DNA of 64,000 bases from Rhea pennata. Lineage: Eukaryota > Chordata > Aves > Rheiformes > Rheidae. The translations under genes were made by a program, and so were the position numbers. The stretch spans positions 11,817,501 through 11,881,500 of the forward strand of contig NC_084673.1 of NCBI RefSeq assembly GCF_028389875.1, in the 5' to 3' direction. Positions 1 to 12,480 of the stretch are shown piece by piece (position 1 is the stretch's first letter; every line of letters starts with the position of its first letter). Below the pieces are notes generated by a model. That model searched no databases, was not told where the DNA came from, and saw only the letters and a list, made by a program, of their open reading frames with translations.

Positions 1-2612
1 AGTCTTCATGCAGCCTTTTATTCCTAAAAATATGAACTATGTTGTGTTTGCATGCTCATGTGGAAATGTTTCTTGAACATAATGAATTCTGAAGATTACT
101 GAAGAATCTCTTCCCTCTTGCTTCAAAGTATACTTGTTGCTTCCTTGCTTGAAATCTCCTGACCTATATAGGTGTGCTGCTGAGAAGTAATTCCTGGTAC
201 ACTACTAACATTTCACAAGAAACACTATTTGAAATGCATCAGTGTAAAGCAGAGGACTTGAACCTTGTTGTTTCTTCTATCAAAATACAGTTAAATGTGT
301 AACCTTCTGAAATGTTCCTGTGTTTCCCTTTGGAATATGAAAGTTAGATTTTGGCTGTGGGGGGTGTTAATGTTAACCATCTGCTGCAAACTGTAGGAAA
401 GGCAAGCTCAGGTAATATTCTGAACACCATATGTCTGCAAGTGCAGTAATTGAGTGAAAGTGTATTATAGTAGTAATAACTTGAAAAGGTAATGCAGACC
501 AGAAGCTGCGTTTCATAGTGGAAAATTGGTAGTGTAGTTACTATTGTTTCTTGTCTTAGATTCAGTAGTATACCTGGGTGCTTCCAGAGCTCAACATTTT
601 TAAAAACAGTGAACTGGCCCTCTTCCCTCTGCTTTTCTGATAGGAATTCTCCCTTTGTCAGATACTCAAAAATTGTTTTTCTATTTTTAACTGATGTTAG
701 CAGCCACAAGGGAGCACTGTTGACTATAGTGGTGCTGCTCTCACAGTGCTGAATTGCAGCCATCTGGTTGCAGTACTGTCAAAGTAACTTATCTTGGATG
801 AAAGTAGGCACACTTCCACCATATATATATATGTGTATATATATATTTTTAATGATACTGGTTTATGTCAGGATTGAATTTGGTGTTTTCTAGAAGATCT
901 ATGCTAACTTATGTATACTAAGCATGCATTTCATCTTGAAATTGATGTTGGTATGTTTCCTGTGGCATCAGAATTCTGGCTTTACTTACAGAATGAAGTT
1001 GAGGATGGCAATCTTTACAGGTTAACTTCTCTCTTTTAAAAACTTACTGGAAGGGAGAAGTTTTGCCAGTCATTTTGTGCTAGAAGTAATTTTTTTTTGC
1101 AAGTCAATAGTTATTATCTTTGCTAGGAACTGTATTTAAATGGTTCAGCTTCAGTGTGGTAGAGGAAGCCCTTCAGATAAGAAAGAAGCAATAAATCTCA
1201 AACTGCATAGCTTTTTACAATAATGATTCATGTGACTTGTATCTATGGAGATCAAGGAGAAGAATTCCTGTTATATGTACTTAAATGGTACATCGCAAAA
1301 GAACATGCGATTCTGAAGTAACCAAAATAGCTGTTGCCATTTGTAATTTAACAAGTAGGCCTGGGACGGATGCATTTTTAACACCTGATCTTAAAATATA
1401 TCTGCACTGTACATAATGTTACAAACTGTTTCCTATGAGATACCTCCAGGGCTGTTTCACAAAAGCAGATGAGCTTTTTCTAAGCATTCATCTCTATTTG
1501 ACTATTAATTTGTCAGACTTCTAAGAATTTTGTGCAACTTCAGCACCTTAATCAAGTTGTTAATTTTTGTTCAGCTTTTCTTGTGCCAAACCAATTAAAT
1601 GGCTTTGCTGAACAGATGCATGATACTGCTCCTTTCATAAGATGGCCACAGTGAAGGGTTCATTTGGATGAGGGCTCCTTAAGTTTTGCCTCAACCAGTT
1701 ACTTTCTTAGTTGTACCCAAGTTATGAATTGAACAGGATTAGATATGAGATAGTAAAGCAGATTTATTTTATGTCAATCACTTGTGTGGTGAATCTTTGA
1801 AAACTGACAAAATGAAAAGTAGGTAGGTATATTTCATATGTTACTGGAAGGTTCTGGGTTTGGCATACTATGGAATAAAACTTAAACTGGAATATCTCCA
1901 AGCTGCAGATTGTTGTAATGTTGCAGACATGTTGATTAACATCTAGTAAGGTTACATGAAATTAAATTAACTACCATAACCTTTGCAATACACAGTTTTT
2001 GGCATTAACTAAAGTTGTTAACCACTTACCTATATATTGCCAAATCAGTGCTCGCTCTGCAGGTAATGTGATCTATAATGTGCCTGCAAGTGATCAGCTT
2101 TTTGTTGTGATTGCACTTTTATATATTGACAGTTAAAAGGTTGTTATAATGGTGATGTTCTGCAAGAAAGAATGCAGACTTCTAATAGGTTGTAGTTAAC
2201 TGGTAACTTGCAAAATTTTAAACTAGTTTAGCATGAGGTCAGTAGGAAGAACTTCAACATAGCAATTTTTCTGAAGTCGAAGGCCAGCTACAGTTACTGT
2301 TGAGGAAGGGTTTGCTTTGTTACCTTAAGCTGTGTGCTGAAATTACAATAGCCTGAAACCAGCTTGGCAGTGTCATGGCATGTTCCAGGGCTCTTCTGAA
2401 TCTGCTTGCTAGTCCCTGAGTGCCACATAACACTTAGAACAATCTTCTATTTCTTGGAGATCTAACTGTTTTTTGTGGAGTTTTCTACTTTCCCTATGCA
2501 GTGTCAAAACTGAACTAATTTCAGAATCAAAAATACGTTTTCCTTCTGCAGGCTAAACTGTGCAAGGTTGTATTCTAGGCTAATGGGTCACTTTTTTCTT
2601 TCCTTCCCCCAG
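1..2612 (+). other. NUP62CL intron (partial), AT-rich, no exon seen
   Basis: AT-rich sequence ending in the acceptor of the last NUP62CL exon. None of the expected upstream p62 peptides (for example the segment ending near WIDQNS in human NUP62) could be found. It holds a short TA microsatellite at 821-846 and one minus-strand open frame of 139 codons (344-763) without recognisable homology. Confidence 0.6.
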
Positions 2613-2704
2613 CCCTGTTGCAGAGAAAGGTAGAAGAGGTGACAAAGGTTTGTGAGAGCCGCCGCAAGGAGCAAGAGCGCAGTTTTAGAATCGCATTTGA
2701 CTAA
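2613..2704 (+). CDS. NUP62CL: NUP62CL (nucleoporin p62-like), last coding exon
   Basis: Partial gene: the exon follows a polypyrimidine tract and AG at 2611-2612, enters in phase 1 (the first two bases finish a codon), and ends at TAA 2702-2704. The 29 complete codons encode the extreme C-terminus of the p62 coiled coil, including VEEVTKVCESRRKEQERSF and ending RIAFD, almost the same as the end of vertebrate NUP62. NUP62 is the central-channel FG nucleoporin that assembles with NUP54 and NUP58 through this coiled coil. I chose the NUP62CL paralogue because NUP62CL is next to RBM41 in human Xq22.3; the residues alone do not separate it from NUP62. The presence of an intron just upstream also fits NUP62CL. 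Earlier exons lie left of the window; I found none in 1-2612. Confidence 0.85.
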
Positions 2705-2814
2705 AAGACTCAGTGGTGTTAATATTCTAACCTGAAGTCCCATCTACATAGAAAACAGTTTGCAGACCTGGATTTAAAATTATGATCTGGATTTGTGTTT
2801 TTGTTTTTTATTTC

Positions 2815-2820
2815 AATAAA
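2815..2820 (+). terminator. NUP62CL: Poly(A) signal of NUP62CL (proximal)
   Basis: Canonical AATAAA 110 bases after the NUP62CL stop, followed by a T-rich stretch (17 T at 2827-2843), the usual layout of a cleavage site. Confidence 0.8.
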
Positions 2821-3153
2821 GTTTGCTTTTTTTTTTTTTTTTTGGCTAGTCTTTGCAGTGTCATACTGGAATTTAGTGAGTCCAGTCTGAGCGACTGCAT
2901 AAAATTTGTGCTGAAAGTATGTGCTTTTGTCCTTTAATCTTTATAAATGCATGCCTGTAAGGGATTTAAGGTTCTGATTGAAAATATTTAAGCTTATATT
3001 CAGGTTCTTATGAGAAGGTTTGAACAGGTGTCCTGCCAAGGGGTGTAGAAGTCTGACAACTGCAGATGCTCAGTATCTGCATGCTGGCATAAATGTGTTT
3101 AAACTGCGTATGCTTCCAGTTCTGGAAGTGGGGCTTTTTCCTGCTTTTTTGTC

Positions 3154-3159
3154 AATAAA
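3154..3159 (+). terminator. NUP62CL: Possible distal poly(A) signal of NUP62CL
   Basis: A second AATAAA, followed by a T/GT-rich stretch, about 340 bases after the first. It would give a longer 3' UTR. No gene is recognisable between 2850 and the RBM41 CpG island. Confidence 0.35.
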
Positions 3160-3559
3160 CCTTTTCTGTGCTTGTACCTTCCAGTGTTTCCAAAGCACCT
3201 GCACGTAAGCAGAATTTGTGAGTTGAAAAATATTAGATGTGCAAGTAGAAAAATGGTACATATGTTGTGGTGGGTTGTGGAGCTTGTTTTTTCCACAAGG
3301 TATGAGAAAGAATGCAGTGAACAGTCTCTGAAGACTTTAAAGGATACAGTAATGTCATTTTTTAATTAAAATGTTATTTTAATGCACATTCCCGTATCTT
3401 TTTACTAATACAGGAAAATAACCCTTTTTTAGCAGAACTGTGCTAGTACTTGATTCTGAATGCTGTGAAAGGATGCGAATGTCCTATTATTTGTTTATCC
3501 TTGCTCCGATTCGCCCTATGTCTTCTCCCCTGGAAAAGGGGGAGAGGGCCTGGTTACTA

Positions 3560-4260
3560 CAGTACTTCGCTGGTTTTTAATGGCGTGAACTTCCTTGCGT
3601 GTTCTTTACCTCCCTTCCTCCGGGGTGCGACCCTTCTCCTCGCTCTGAGGAAAGGAGGACCGGCTCCGTCCGTGTTCCGGCCGTTGCCCCTCGGCGCGTA
3701 GGGGACGCGAAGGGCTGAGGCGGGAGCGGATGGCGCAGTGGGCCCGCCCGTCGCGCGGCGCCCGCCCGCACTACGCGTCCCGGCAGCCCCCGCGGCGGCC
3801 GCCCCCGCCGCCGGGCGGAGCGCCGCTCGCGGGCGCTGCTGGGAGTTGGAGGCGCAGCGGGGGCCGCGGCCATGCGCAGGTGAGGGGCGCGCGGGGGCGG
3901 CGGCGCTGCCGTGGGGTGGGCGCGCGGGCGCCGCGGGGCCTCCACGCCCAGCTCGGGTTAAACGGCCGGATCCTGTCAGCGGGGAGGCCCCGAGCCGCGC
4001 GTTGCGGGGGGAGCCGGGGCGGCTGCGAGGCCTCCGCGGTAGCGCAGCTGCTTGGCCCGGGCCGGCGGCTCGTAACAGCCACCCGGAGGGGCTGCGGTTT
4101 CGCCTGCCGCTCTGAGGCCGACGGCGCGGCTCCGCGCCGTGCGGGGGAGGGTGGTCGCCGGGAGGGCAAGCAGCGGCTCCCCCCGGCCCGGCGGTGAGAC
4201 GCGGAGACGCTCCTGCCAGCGCTTGTTTCGTCCTGGGCGGCGAGCGGGAGGCGGCGTCTG
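3560..4260 (+). promoter_or_regulatory. RBM41: CpG island and promoter of RBM41
   Basis: Very GC- and CpG-rich segment spanning the RBM41 start codon, with sharp edges to AT-rich DNA on both sides. No TATA box. Two sequences resembling the ZNF143/SBS promoter element flank the likely start: ACTACGCGTCCCGGCA at 3770-3785, and on the other strand TCCAACTCCCAGCAGC at 3835-3850. Long open frames on both strands here are composition artefacts. Confidence 0.75.
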
Positions 4261-7200
4261 TGCGTGGAGCTGGGCCTGCCCAGGAAGGGCAGGCTTAGCC
4301 TAGGAGCGGATGCTGCTAAAATTCCCGGTTTCTTTCTTCTCTTACGTAGATTTATTTATTTTCTTTTTTTTTTTGGGGGGGGGGTAGAGTTACTTGAAAC
4401 TAGGCAATGCTTATTTAGATAACAGAAAACAACCCTGCATGAATAAAAATGACAAGATTGTATGTGTAGTTAAACAACAATAATAAAAATACTCTCTGAG
4501 GTATTTCTAATGTTCTTAAAAATAGCTGTAAATCTGCTTGCTTTTTAGTTAACATTAGTGGGAGTTTTTTGGGTCAATCTGGTTCTGGTTTCTTGTCCTC
4601 TTTAAATCCCCCCAGAAAGTGTCAAGGAGGTGGAGAGACTCTAATGGTAGTGGGTTGAGAGTGTTCTTTTCCTGTTGCCTTACTGACCACCACTGTGTTG
4701 CTTTTGTGTTTCCCCAGAGTCAACACCAGCCTGTCCAGCGATGACCTCCTCCTGGAAGACTTGGAGACAGAAGGAGAGAGGCAGCTGAAGAGCCTCCTTC
4801 ACCACCAGCTTGATACCAGTGTCTCTATTGAACAGTAAGTCCTGATCTGGCCAGCAGAGCCTAGGGTGCTAGGGTATCCTAACTAGAAAGCTGTGTTTTG
4901 TGCAGTGAGCCACGTAAGCAAAAACAGCTGCACAAATCCTCCTTCCTTTGTAGTATCTATTACCTGGATGTTTCCAGTAGGAGATAAGCACGCTTGATCT
5001 TCTGGGACAAATGCCAGCAGCAATTTATTTTGACTTAGTAGGCCTCTTGCCTGGGAGAAAAGCAGGCTGAGGTAAGGGCTTATGCAGGGATCTGGGGAGC
5101 GTGGTTGGGCTGTGTTTCAGAAACCCAGTCTCTGCCTAGATGGGGCAGGACAAAGGGTCAGTGGGAGAAGCCAACTCCTTCCCACTCCCCACTGTTTCTC
5201 AGTATGAAGGAGTTTCTACTGTTCTGTTGCTTTGGGTTACAGGTGTAAATCAAAGCGGAGATGCTTTGCCCCTGCAGCTTTTTACAAGCCTTTTGGGGAA
5301 GAGGCCGCGGGGGCTTTGACCTTGTCACAGTTCCAGGCCCTGCAGGAGAGCGACAAAGAAACTGCATCTCTCCGGGAACTGGGGCTCTCGGACTCGGAGA
5401 TCCTGCTCTGGAAGAACCGGGCTTCAACAGAGAAGGTGAGAGGCCCCTGTATGCATACGAGTCTCTTCAGCCTCATAGCCTGTGGCACCTTTGTGGAAAA
5501 TTCAAGCCTTGTATAATCCCTTGAGTAAGGGTAGCCACTCCATGTGATCTCTTGCCTTCAGACCATTAGAGTCAGACATTTCTTTTAGCCTGTTTTCTTT
5601 GGTTAAAGAGTCTGTGCCACCAGCCAGAAAGGTGGTCCTTGGGAGCACAGCAAGACCTGCTTGTATTCCTGCCTCTGTTACGGAGCATCTTGATGATTTT
5701 TAGCAAATCATTTTGCCTTTTTATATCACTGAAATAAGATATTAAAATCTGGAGGAGGGGAAGGAGGAAACATTTCAAAGCACCAAAACCTCCTTTCCCT
5801 GGATTACATGGCGGGCTTAGGATAGCTGTTTGTAAGGAAGATTTTGCATGTGCTCCTCAAAGGCTTGCAGATTTGTCAGGGAACAATAGGTAGCAGTGCA
5901 GAGCTGTTTGACCAAGTATGTTACTGGAGTGACATACTCATTTAAGAGCGTAGTTTGCAGCAAAGCAGTGCTAAAGCAGGCCAGGGAAGCAGCTTCTTCC
6001 TTTCCCTTCCTTTACCCATTTCTTTCACTTTTCAGAGACTAAGGGCTGTTGTAGTCAGTTTGTGTTAAGTGCTCTGGAGTGTCCTTCTCTCAATATGGTA
6101 AAGCAGAAGGCTCGAACAGGACTTGAGCTGACTCTTGGCTTCCCTCCAACTCTACCTCCTCTTGCTGAGCAGTAGCTTTGTGTGGAAGGAAGCAGTAAGT
6201 CAGTGGTAATCATGGGTTTGTCTCTCCAACTGAAGTCATCACCTCAGTGTTTGAATGCAAACCCAGCTCTGGTGTAGCCTGTATTCAGGTTGGGTTAAGG
6301 AAAGGGGGTGGTGTTGCTTTAAGGTGAAAATTAATGCCAACAGCACAATCTGTTAGATTTGGTACAAAATCAGTCTAGGGAAATTTAGAGATAAAAAAAT
6401 ACAATGGCAAACACTATTCTGATAGAAAGAGTCAGTGACATTAGGATATATTTTCTGCAGCTCATGGAAGTAGAATAATATTTAGAGAAAAGCTCCAGCC
6501 TAGCAGAGATGTGCAACTTTGTATGTGGAGGGCCCCAAGTGACAAATTCTATCAAAGAGGAATCAGCTGAGACAAAGAGGACTCTGGATTGCCTGTGGAG
6601 CTCTCAGCAAGCCATCAGTGCAGGCTTTTCTTATTTTCAGCTGTTGAATTGTAGCTCTTTTGAAAACAAGGGTGCTACAAATGGTTTCCTAGAATTGCTT
6701 TTCCATATAAACAGCCTTTTGTGCTCCAGGGAAGCTGTGAAATGGTGAATAAAAGCAGGGCAGATATAGGCCAATGCAGTCAGGAGGGAAGGGAGAGACA
6801 CCCTTGGGAAAATGTCTGTTAGACTGTGATCTGGGGCAGGAGAAAGCCTGATTTCTTGCCTGAGGCAGAGGGATCTGCCACAGTAATTATGAAAGAATGG
6901 AATTTGAGAAAATAAAATCCACCTACAGCCCCAGACAACAATGGGTTCTCTGAATTCTGAAAAAGATTGATGGGGAAAAATAAAAATGCCCTTCGGATGC
7001 TTCCTGGCTGTACCCACTCCAGAGTTGGAGGATGTGAAGTTTGACTGTGAGCCAAGCCTCTGAAGAGAGGCATGTGCTGCATCTGAGCAGAGCTGTGCAT
7101 GTCTTCCAGGGCTCAGGACTGGGAGCGGCCCCTGAGGCCACGCAGGACCGACTCCATGCCATCCAGGAGAAGATGGAAGAGCGTCAGCGCATACTCTCTC

Positions 7201-10200
7201 TACCCCAGAGGTTTGCTGGCAGCAAGCAGCTGAGCCGGCGGGAGATGGAGATTGAAAATGCACTCTTTCAGGGAACAGACCGTCATTCCTTCCTCCGGGC
7301 GCTCTACCACCAAGGTATCTGGGCCTGAGGCTGTTCCTGCCTTTGCTCCAGATGGGAGAACTGAGGTGTGTGGGAGTCCAACACATTTCTGTCTGCACTT
7401 CTGCCCCTGTTGACATCATTCTGTTTTAGCACTGTGTGGGAGGAGATTTTTTTCCTCTCTTGTGTGAGCAAATAAACCCTTCAGACACTCCTTTCCACTT
7501 TAATATAGCCATCCCTATGGTTGGAGAGCTGTGCTGTGCATCTTATTGATGTGCTGTGAGTACTGCACAGCCCAGTGCAGTACCTGAAATAACAGCTGAT
7601 GTTTTGGTGTTGTAGAGCCTGGAGGTTCTCACTGAGGACAGAGCTGCACTGAGTGAAACAAGGGGGCTGTGAAGGACTAGATACTGTTCTTCCGTAACTT
7701 AACAGAAGTCTCGCAGTGGGAGGGAAGCAAAGGCATAGAGCAAATAGAAGTGTCTTGTTAAAGGCCCCTCAGTAAATCAGTAGCAAGAGGTGGAAATAGA
7801 GCCTAATTGCTGATTCCCAGATGACAGCACTGTCCATGGGATAATACTACCTCTCACCCCAGCAGTGCTCTCCCCTAGCCTGAGGTTTAATGTGACTTTT
7901 TGAATAGAGAATCTAGCATTGCCCAGAAATGTTGCAAACTGCTCTCTTTGCTTTAGCTGGAGAACATGCAAAAGTGAAGCTCCTGTCTGGTTTTGTGTGT
8001 AAGACAGGGTTAAATAGATAATAAGTTGAGGAAGAACACTGCTTTGATTTGGGTTAATGCTGTTCCAGCTTTAACATACAGCTGACTCCAGCATCCTCTG
8101 GTCCCTGCTCCCCCTTATGGTGTTACAGCAGTGTTGCTGCAATTAGGAAAATCAAGAGGCAGCAAAGTTGAGGCTGGTAGAAGCCCGTTTCATTTCTGTC
8201 CTCGCTTCTATTAAATGCAGTAAAGGAATGTCATTGGTACATCCCTGATATTGACCTTCTTTATATCCATTAGTTTAATTTGATGATGTTCCTGGAAGCA
8301 AAATACCAAGTTAAATCAGCATGGTATATCCTGGTCATGCAGGAACAGGAGGAAGGAATTACTAGACTGTGCTGAAATGTGGTTGCAGATAAGCTAATGA
8401 GATCATCTGCAGAAAAATGAGCTCTCTACAAAGCACTAGTGGAGCTGCTCCTCTCTGCAGGTCTGTCCTGAGTTAGTATACTGATACTTGCTGGCTGTTG
8501 GAATTGTTCTTCCTGTTTTAAGTAATCTGGAAGTCCTAGATGGCAGGTGTCTGGAGGTTTGCCTAGAAAGGGGCTTCTCTTGTTTTGGGGTCCTGTCAGT
8601 TTCCTCCTGAAGTCTTCATTTTCCAGGTTGTTGGTGGTAGTAACTTTATGATGTTTCTCCATGGTGGGTTAGATGACACTCAGAAGAGGATAGCAAATGA
8701 AAAGGACCCCATGGTTCACCTGGAGACTGTTTATCAAGAGCTACTGAGCAAGCAGTTGCCTGAGGAGCTCCAGCCTACAAAGAATGATCCATGCTTGCCC
8801 CCTTCTGTGGCCCCAAAGGGGCCTGTGTTCGAGGAAACATTGCTCCCAGAGCAGGGAGAGCAGGCAGAGCAGGAAACAAGTACCAGCCTTCCTGCAGCAA
8901 AGCCCCAGCAGTCCCCACCAAGGCCTGTGACTATAAAAGAGCCTGTGGAGTTTGTCCTGGAAGAAGAGATCTGTAAGAACCGGCTCTCAGAGGAAGAGCT
9001 CCGGAGTATCCCCAGGTTTGCCTCCTACCATCCTGGGGAGCCCAGCAAGGTATGTTGAGTTGTAACCAGGGTGTATTCATCTTCCTAGCTAAAATGTCCT
9101 AAAGCCCTTTCTGCGAAAGTTTTTCCTCTGTGCTATTGAATGGCTGTTGTCTGGAGAGTGCCTGCTTGATCCTCCCTGCCAAAAGGGAGCAGCCTCTGCT
9201 GTGGAAGAGAAGGGGCCCTTTGACCACAGCAGGAAGTCACCTTGTCTGGCAAATAGCTGCACTTCAGACTTCAGTCCTTCCTGGCTCTAGGGAATCTCTA
9301 GATATGAGACCAGCCGTGGCTTTGTTCAAACTGTGTTTAACTGGTACCTGGAGCTTGTGACGCTTTATAAGTAACTGGTGCTGTCAGCAACTTGCACAGA
9401 GACAGCACAATGATGCCTCAAGTCCAGTGTTGCCTCTCTCTGCACCCGCCTCTGTCTTTCTAACTCCACTGTCAGTGTCGAGGGGAAGGACAGACTCTGG
9501 GGTGACAGAGGGGTTGAACTAATTCATCAGTGTGAGGTGCATAGGTTGGGACTAAGTTGAGAATCAATCCGTTTGCATGGTGCAGGCCAGCTGACCCTCT
9601 CTCTTGGGAATAGGTGCTGTATTTGAAGAACTTGGGCCCTCGAGTGACAATGAAGGACCTAGTGTCCTTGTTTGCTCGGTTCCAGAAGGAGAACAGCCCA
9701 CCAGTCCAGTTTCGCCTGCTGAGTGGTCGGATGAGGGGTCAGGCTTTCATTACCTTCCCCGGTGAGTTGTTTCTTCGTGCCTTACAGGTCTTCTCTGACA
9801 CGTGAAGGTGCCACCTCTGCTCCACAGGGCACTGCTCCAATGCTCTATGGCCAATATTCCATGGAGCAAGAGGTGAATTCAGTCCATTGCCTTTGCATCA
9901 TGCCTGCAATCTTTCCCCTGGACTGAGAGGCCCGTCAAGACACAGGAGATGCAATCTGTTATGGGTTGTATTCACTGTCACTCTGGCTGTGCAGTCGCAT
10001 CCCTGTGCTCGATCAAGATGATGATCAAGGGTCCGTGAGCCAGGAATGTATACGCCAACATCATGTGTGTCCGTGCCAAAACTTGCTAGGTTTGTGTTGA
10101 GGCTCGTGACCTGTATGTAATCTGAGCCCATTTTGCTTTCTTGTTGCAGATACTCAGTCAGCACAGAATGCAATGCAGCTGGTGAATGGGTACAAACTGC

Positions 10201-10301
10201 AGGGGAAGCCACTGGTTATCGAATTTGGAAAAAGCAAGGGGCACTTGTCAGAGCCTGACACCCCCTCCCTCTGTACTGGAGAGAGCCCCCCTGACAAGTA
10301 G
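3872..10301 (+). CDS. RBM41: RBM41, RNA-binding motif protein 41 (7 coding exons, 399 aa)
   Basis: Coding exons: 3872-3879, 4718-4834, 5243-5435, 7110-7314, 8673-9049, 9614-9761, 10150-10301 (stop TAG 10299-10301). All junctions are GT-AG and phases agree; total 1,200 bases. The start ATG in exon 1 has a CpG-island context and gives MRRVNTSLSSDD, as in human RBM41 (413 aa). The N-terminal half has the family blocks ETEGERQLKSLL, TASLRELGL and RQRILSLPQRF. One RRM lies at about residues 300-385 with RNP2 LYLKNL and RNP1 RGQAFITF. RBM41 is a relative of the U11/U12-65K protein RNPC3 and is reported to bind U12 snRNA of the minor spliceosome (established knowledge). Nothing in the frame is broken. 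The middle exon (8673-9049) is the least conserved part. Confidence 0.95.
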
Positions 10302-10744
10302 AGGATGGATAATCTGGGGACCTTGTGGATTTGCATGGGCCATGGGAACTCCTTGGCTTGGGAACTCAGAACTGGTTCAGTAAAGGACTGTTGGAAGCTA
10401 ACACATAGGTCTATAAATCTGCAAATAGGGAAGGGAGAGAGTGGGGGACAAGGCTCTTTGAGTGATGTGGGAGAAGAGAGCTCCTTCCTAGCCTGAGGCA
10501 GAGGGGAAGCTCACAGTGAGGTGAATATGGCCTCTGCCAGTGTAGAGCATGGCTTGCCTCTGGTTTGAGGGCACCTGAGGATCTTTAAGTGTTGTGTGAA
10601 ATCTGGGCTGTGTGTGCCCATCTGTGTACAGTTCCAGCGTTGTCTTTGCACTGTTAGCATATACAGGCTTTTTCCTCCTGGTCTACACTTCTGTATCTGC
10701 CTTCTCAGCCCTTTGTGGGAAAGGAGGAGAGAGGAAACTGTATG

Positions 10745-10750
10745 AATAAA
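10745..10750 (+). terminator. RBM41: Poly(A) signal of RBM41
   Basis: AATAAA 444 bases after the RBM41 stop, followed by T/GT-rich sequence. Confidence 0.8.
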
Positions 10751-10769
10751 TGCACTTAAATGGTATTTT

Positions 10770-11590
10770 CTTAGTATGTGTTTATTCGCCTTTGTCCGGT
10801 GCAAGTTCTTCTAGAGCCAAGTGCGCTACACGTTCATGATGCAGGATTGTGTCAGTAGAGTTCAGTTCCTGGCCTCTGTGTTGGGAGCTGGAGTTCCCTA
10901 CTGTTGCAGTGATTGGTGAGGCTGCTGTTTAGTCTCTGACAGCAGATACAGTGCTTTGAGAGAAGGGAGAAATGCTGCCCCTTTTCTTGATTTGTCAATT
11001 TTGATCTCTTAAAAGCCCTGTAGCTTGGAGGATGGTGGCTCTCACAAGGAACCACTGCAGCAGAGGCCATGGTTGATCTGATAACCTGTTCTACCTCTCT
11101 TTGTGAACAGGGCAAGCTGATGTCATATGCTTCCCACATTTTTCTGCCATTTCCGGGAGAGCTGCGTTCAAGTTCTTGTTGATGCTGATTGAGGGAACCA
11201 AGGCTTTCCCAACAGAACTGAGTTGCAGATTTCCTCTGCAGTCTTAAATATAGCCATGCAGAGAAGAGGTGACCATTCCCAAGAAAAGCCCTGTTTCTCC
11301 CTGACACCGTATCCCCTTCCAATCTGCTTGACTCTTTTTGCAGTTGTCCTTCTTGTAAATGCACAGATTACAAAAAGCACAGATATGGACCTGGATGCTG
11401 GCCAGGGCTGCACTGCGTACAGACTTGATCTACTGGGGAGGAAAGCTTTCAGGTTTGGGGCAAACTGAAAAATCAAAATAGAAGAAAGGCTTTGGCTTTG
11501 CCCAGCCCTCACAGGCACTGAGCAAACCGTCTTTGCCCTGGTACTGGTACACTTTGTCCTTTCAAAGCTGGGAGGCCTGAGGGACACGTG
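10770..11590. other. RBM41-MORC4 intergenic spacer
   Basis: Unique-looking spacer between the RBM41 cleavage site and the MORC4 CpG island. No coding exon, repeat or RNA gene recognised. Confidence 0.5.
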
Positions 11591-11599
11591 GCATGCAAA

Positions 11600-12480
11600 A
11601 TGCCTGGAGACCGTTTGGGACAGGGGCTGGGGGCTGCTGTGTCCGGAGGAGCCGGCGTCACCGCGGAGCCATTGTGCGTCTCCGTGGGGAGCGTTCTGCC
11701 GCCCTGTGTCCGCAGCGCGAGCCTGCGGCACAGCCTTCCGCCATGGCCGTGCAGGAGGGCGTGCCGCAGGTAGGTCCCAAGGGCTCCTTCCTCTCCTTCC
11801 CCCCAGAAAGCCACCCTGCCTCCTCCGGAGGGAGAGCACCGGCCTCGAGCACCAGCGTCCGGTTTTCGGGGAGCTCGCGGCCTGCGGAGAGGCCGCGGCC
11901 GTGCCTCCCGGCTCCGGCTGGGAGCTTGGCCGGGCCCTTGTCGCCCGGTACCTCAGGGGCCCCTCGCAAACAGGGCGGGAAGCTGGGGATTGCCCACGAG
12001 GGTCAGTGATGGATTTGGAGAAGGAGGAAGGGTGGTACGATGGACCCCCCCCACACACACTTCACCCCCGCCTGGGGGGCGCGGGCGGGAGGGGAGCGTT
12101 GGAGGGCGAGCAGGGCCGCCAAAAGGGCGCCTCCCGCGGAGGCCGCGGCGGGGCGCCGCCATGTTGTACGGCGCCGGGCGCCGCCATGTCGCGCCGCAAG
12201 GAGGGGCGTTAGCGCTTGAAGCCGCCTTGCGTGAGGCCGAGCGGCCGCGTGGGAGCCGCCATCGTGCCGTACGGCGGCGGCCCCGCCGCCGCGCGGGGGC
12301 TGCCATCTTGTGGCAGGCGGCGGGCAGCGGAGGGCGCCGCTATGTCCCACCGGCCCGGCACCGAGCAGGGCGTCTGCCTCGGCACCGTAAGTGCGGGCCG
12401 GGCCGCGCCGCGCCGGGCCGCGCAGACCGCCGTCGCGCCGCGCTGACCGCCGCCGTCTCTGTCCCTGCAGATGAGCCCCT
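11600..12480 (+). promoter_or_regulatory. MORC4: CpG island and promoter region of MORC4, with YY1-like cluster
   Basis: GC- and CpG-rich block before and across MORC4 exon 1. Five sites resembling the YY1 element (GCCGCCATNTTG) lie in one orientation at 12155-12166, 12180-12191, 12255-12266, 12299-12310 and 12336-12347; the fourth (GCTGCCATCTTG) is closest to consensus and the fifth is the most degenerate and contains the start codon. YY1 sites around the start of transcription are common in TATA-less promoters. Confidence 0.65.
11743..11769 (+). other. Possible alternative first coding exon of MORC4
   Basis: ATG in a strong context (CCGCCATGG) inside the upstream CpG island, nine codons (MAVQEGVPQ), then a good donor GTAGGT. 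It ends in phase 0, as does the exon 1 used above, so joining it to 12471 would keep the MORC4 frame. No homology supports the peptide. Confidence 0.25.

Noticed and set aside
7471-7485. AATAAA in RBM41 intron 4 as a gene end
   Set aside because: The reading frame clearly continues into the exon at 8673; at most it supports a minor truncated transcript.
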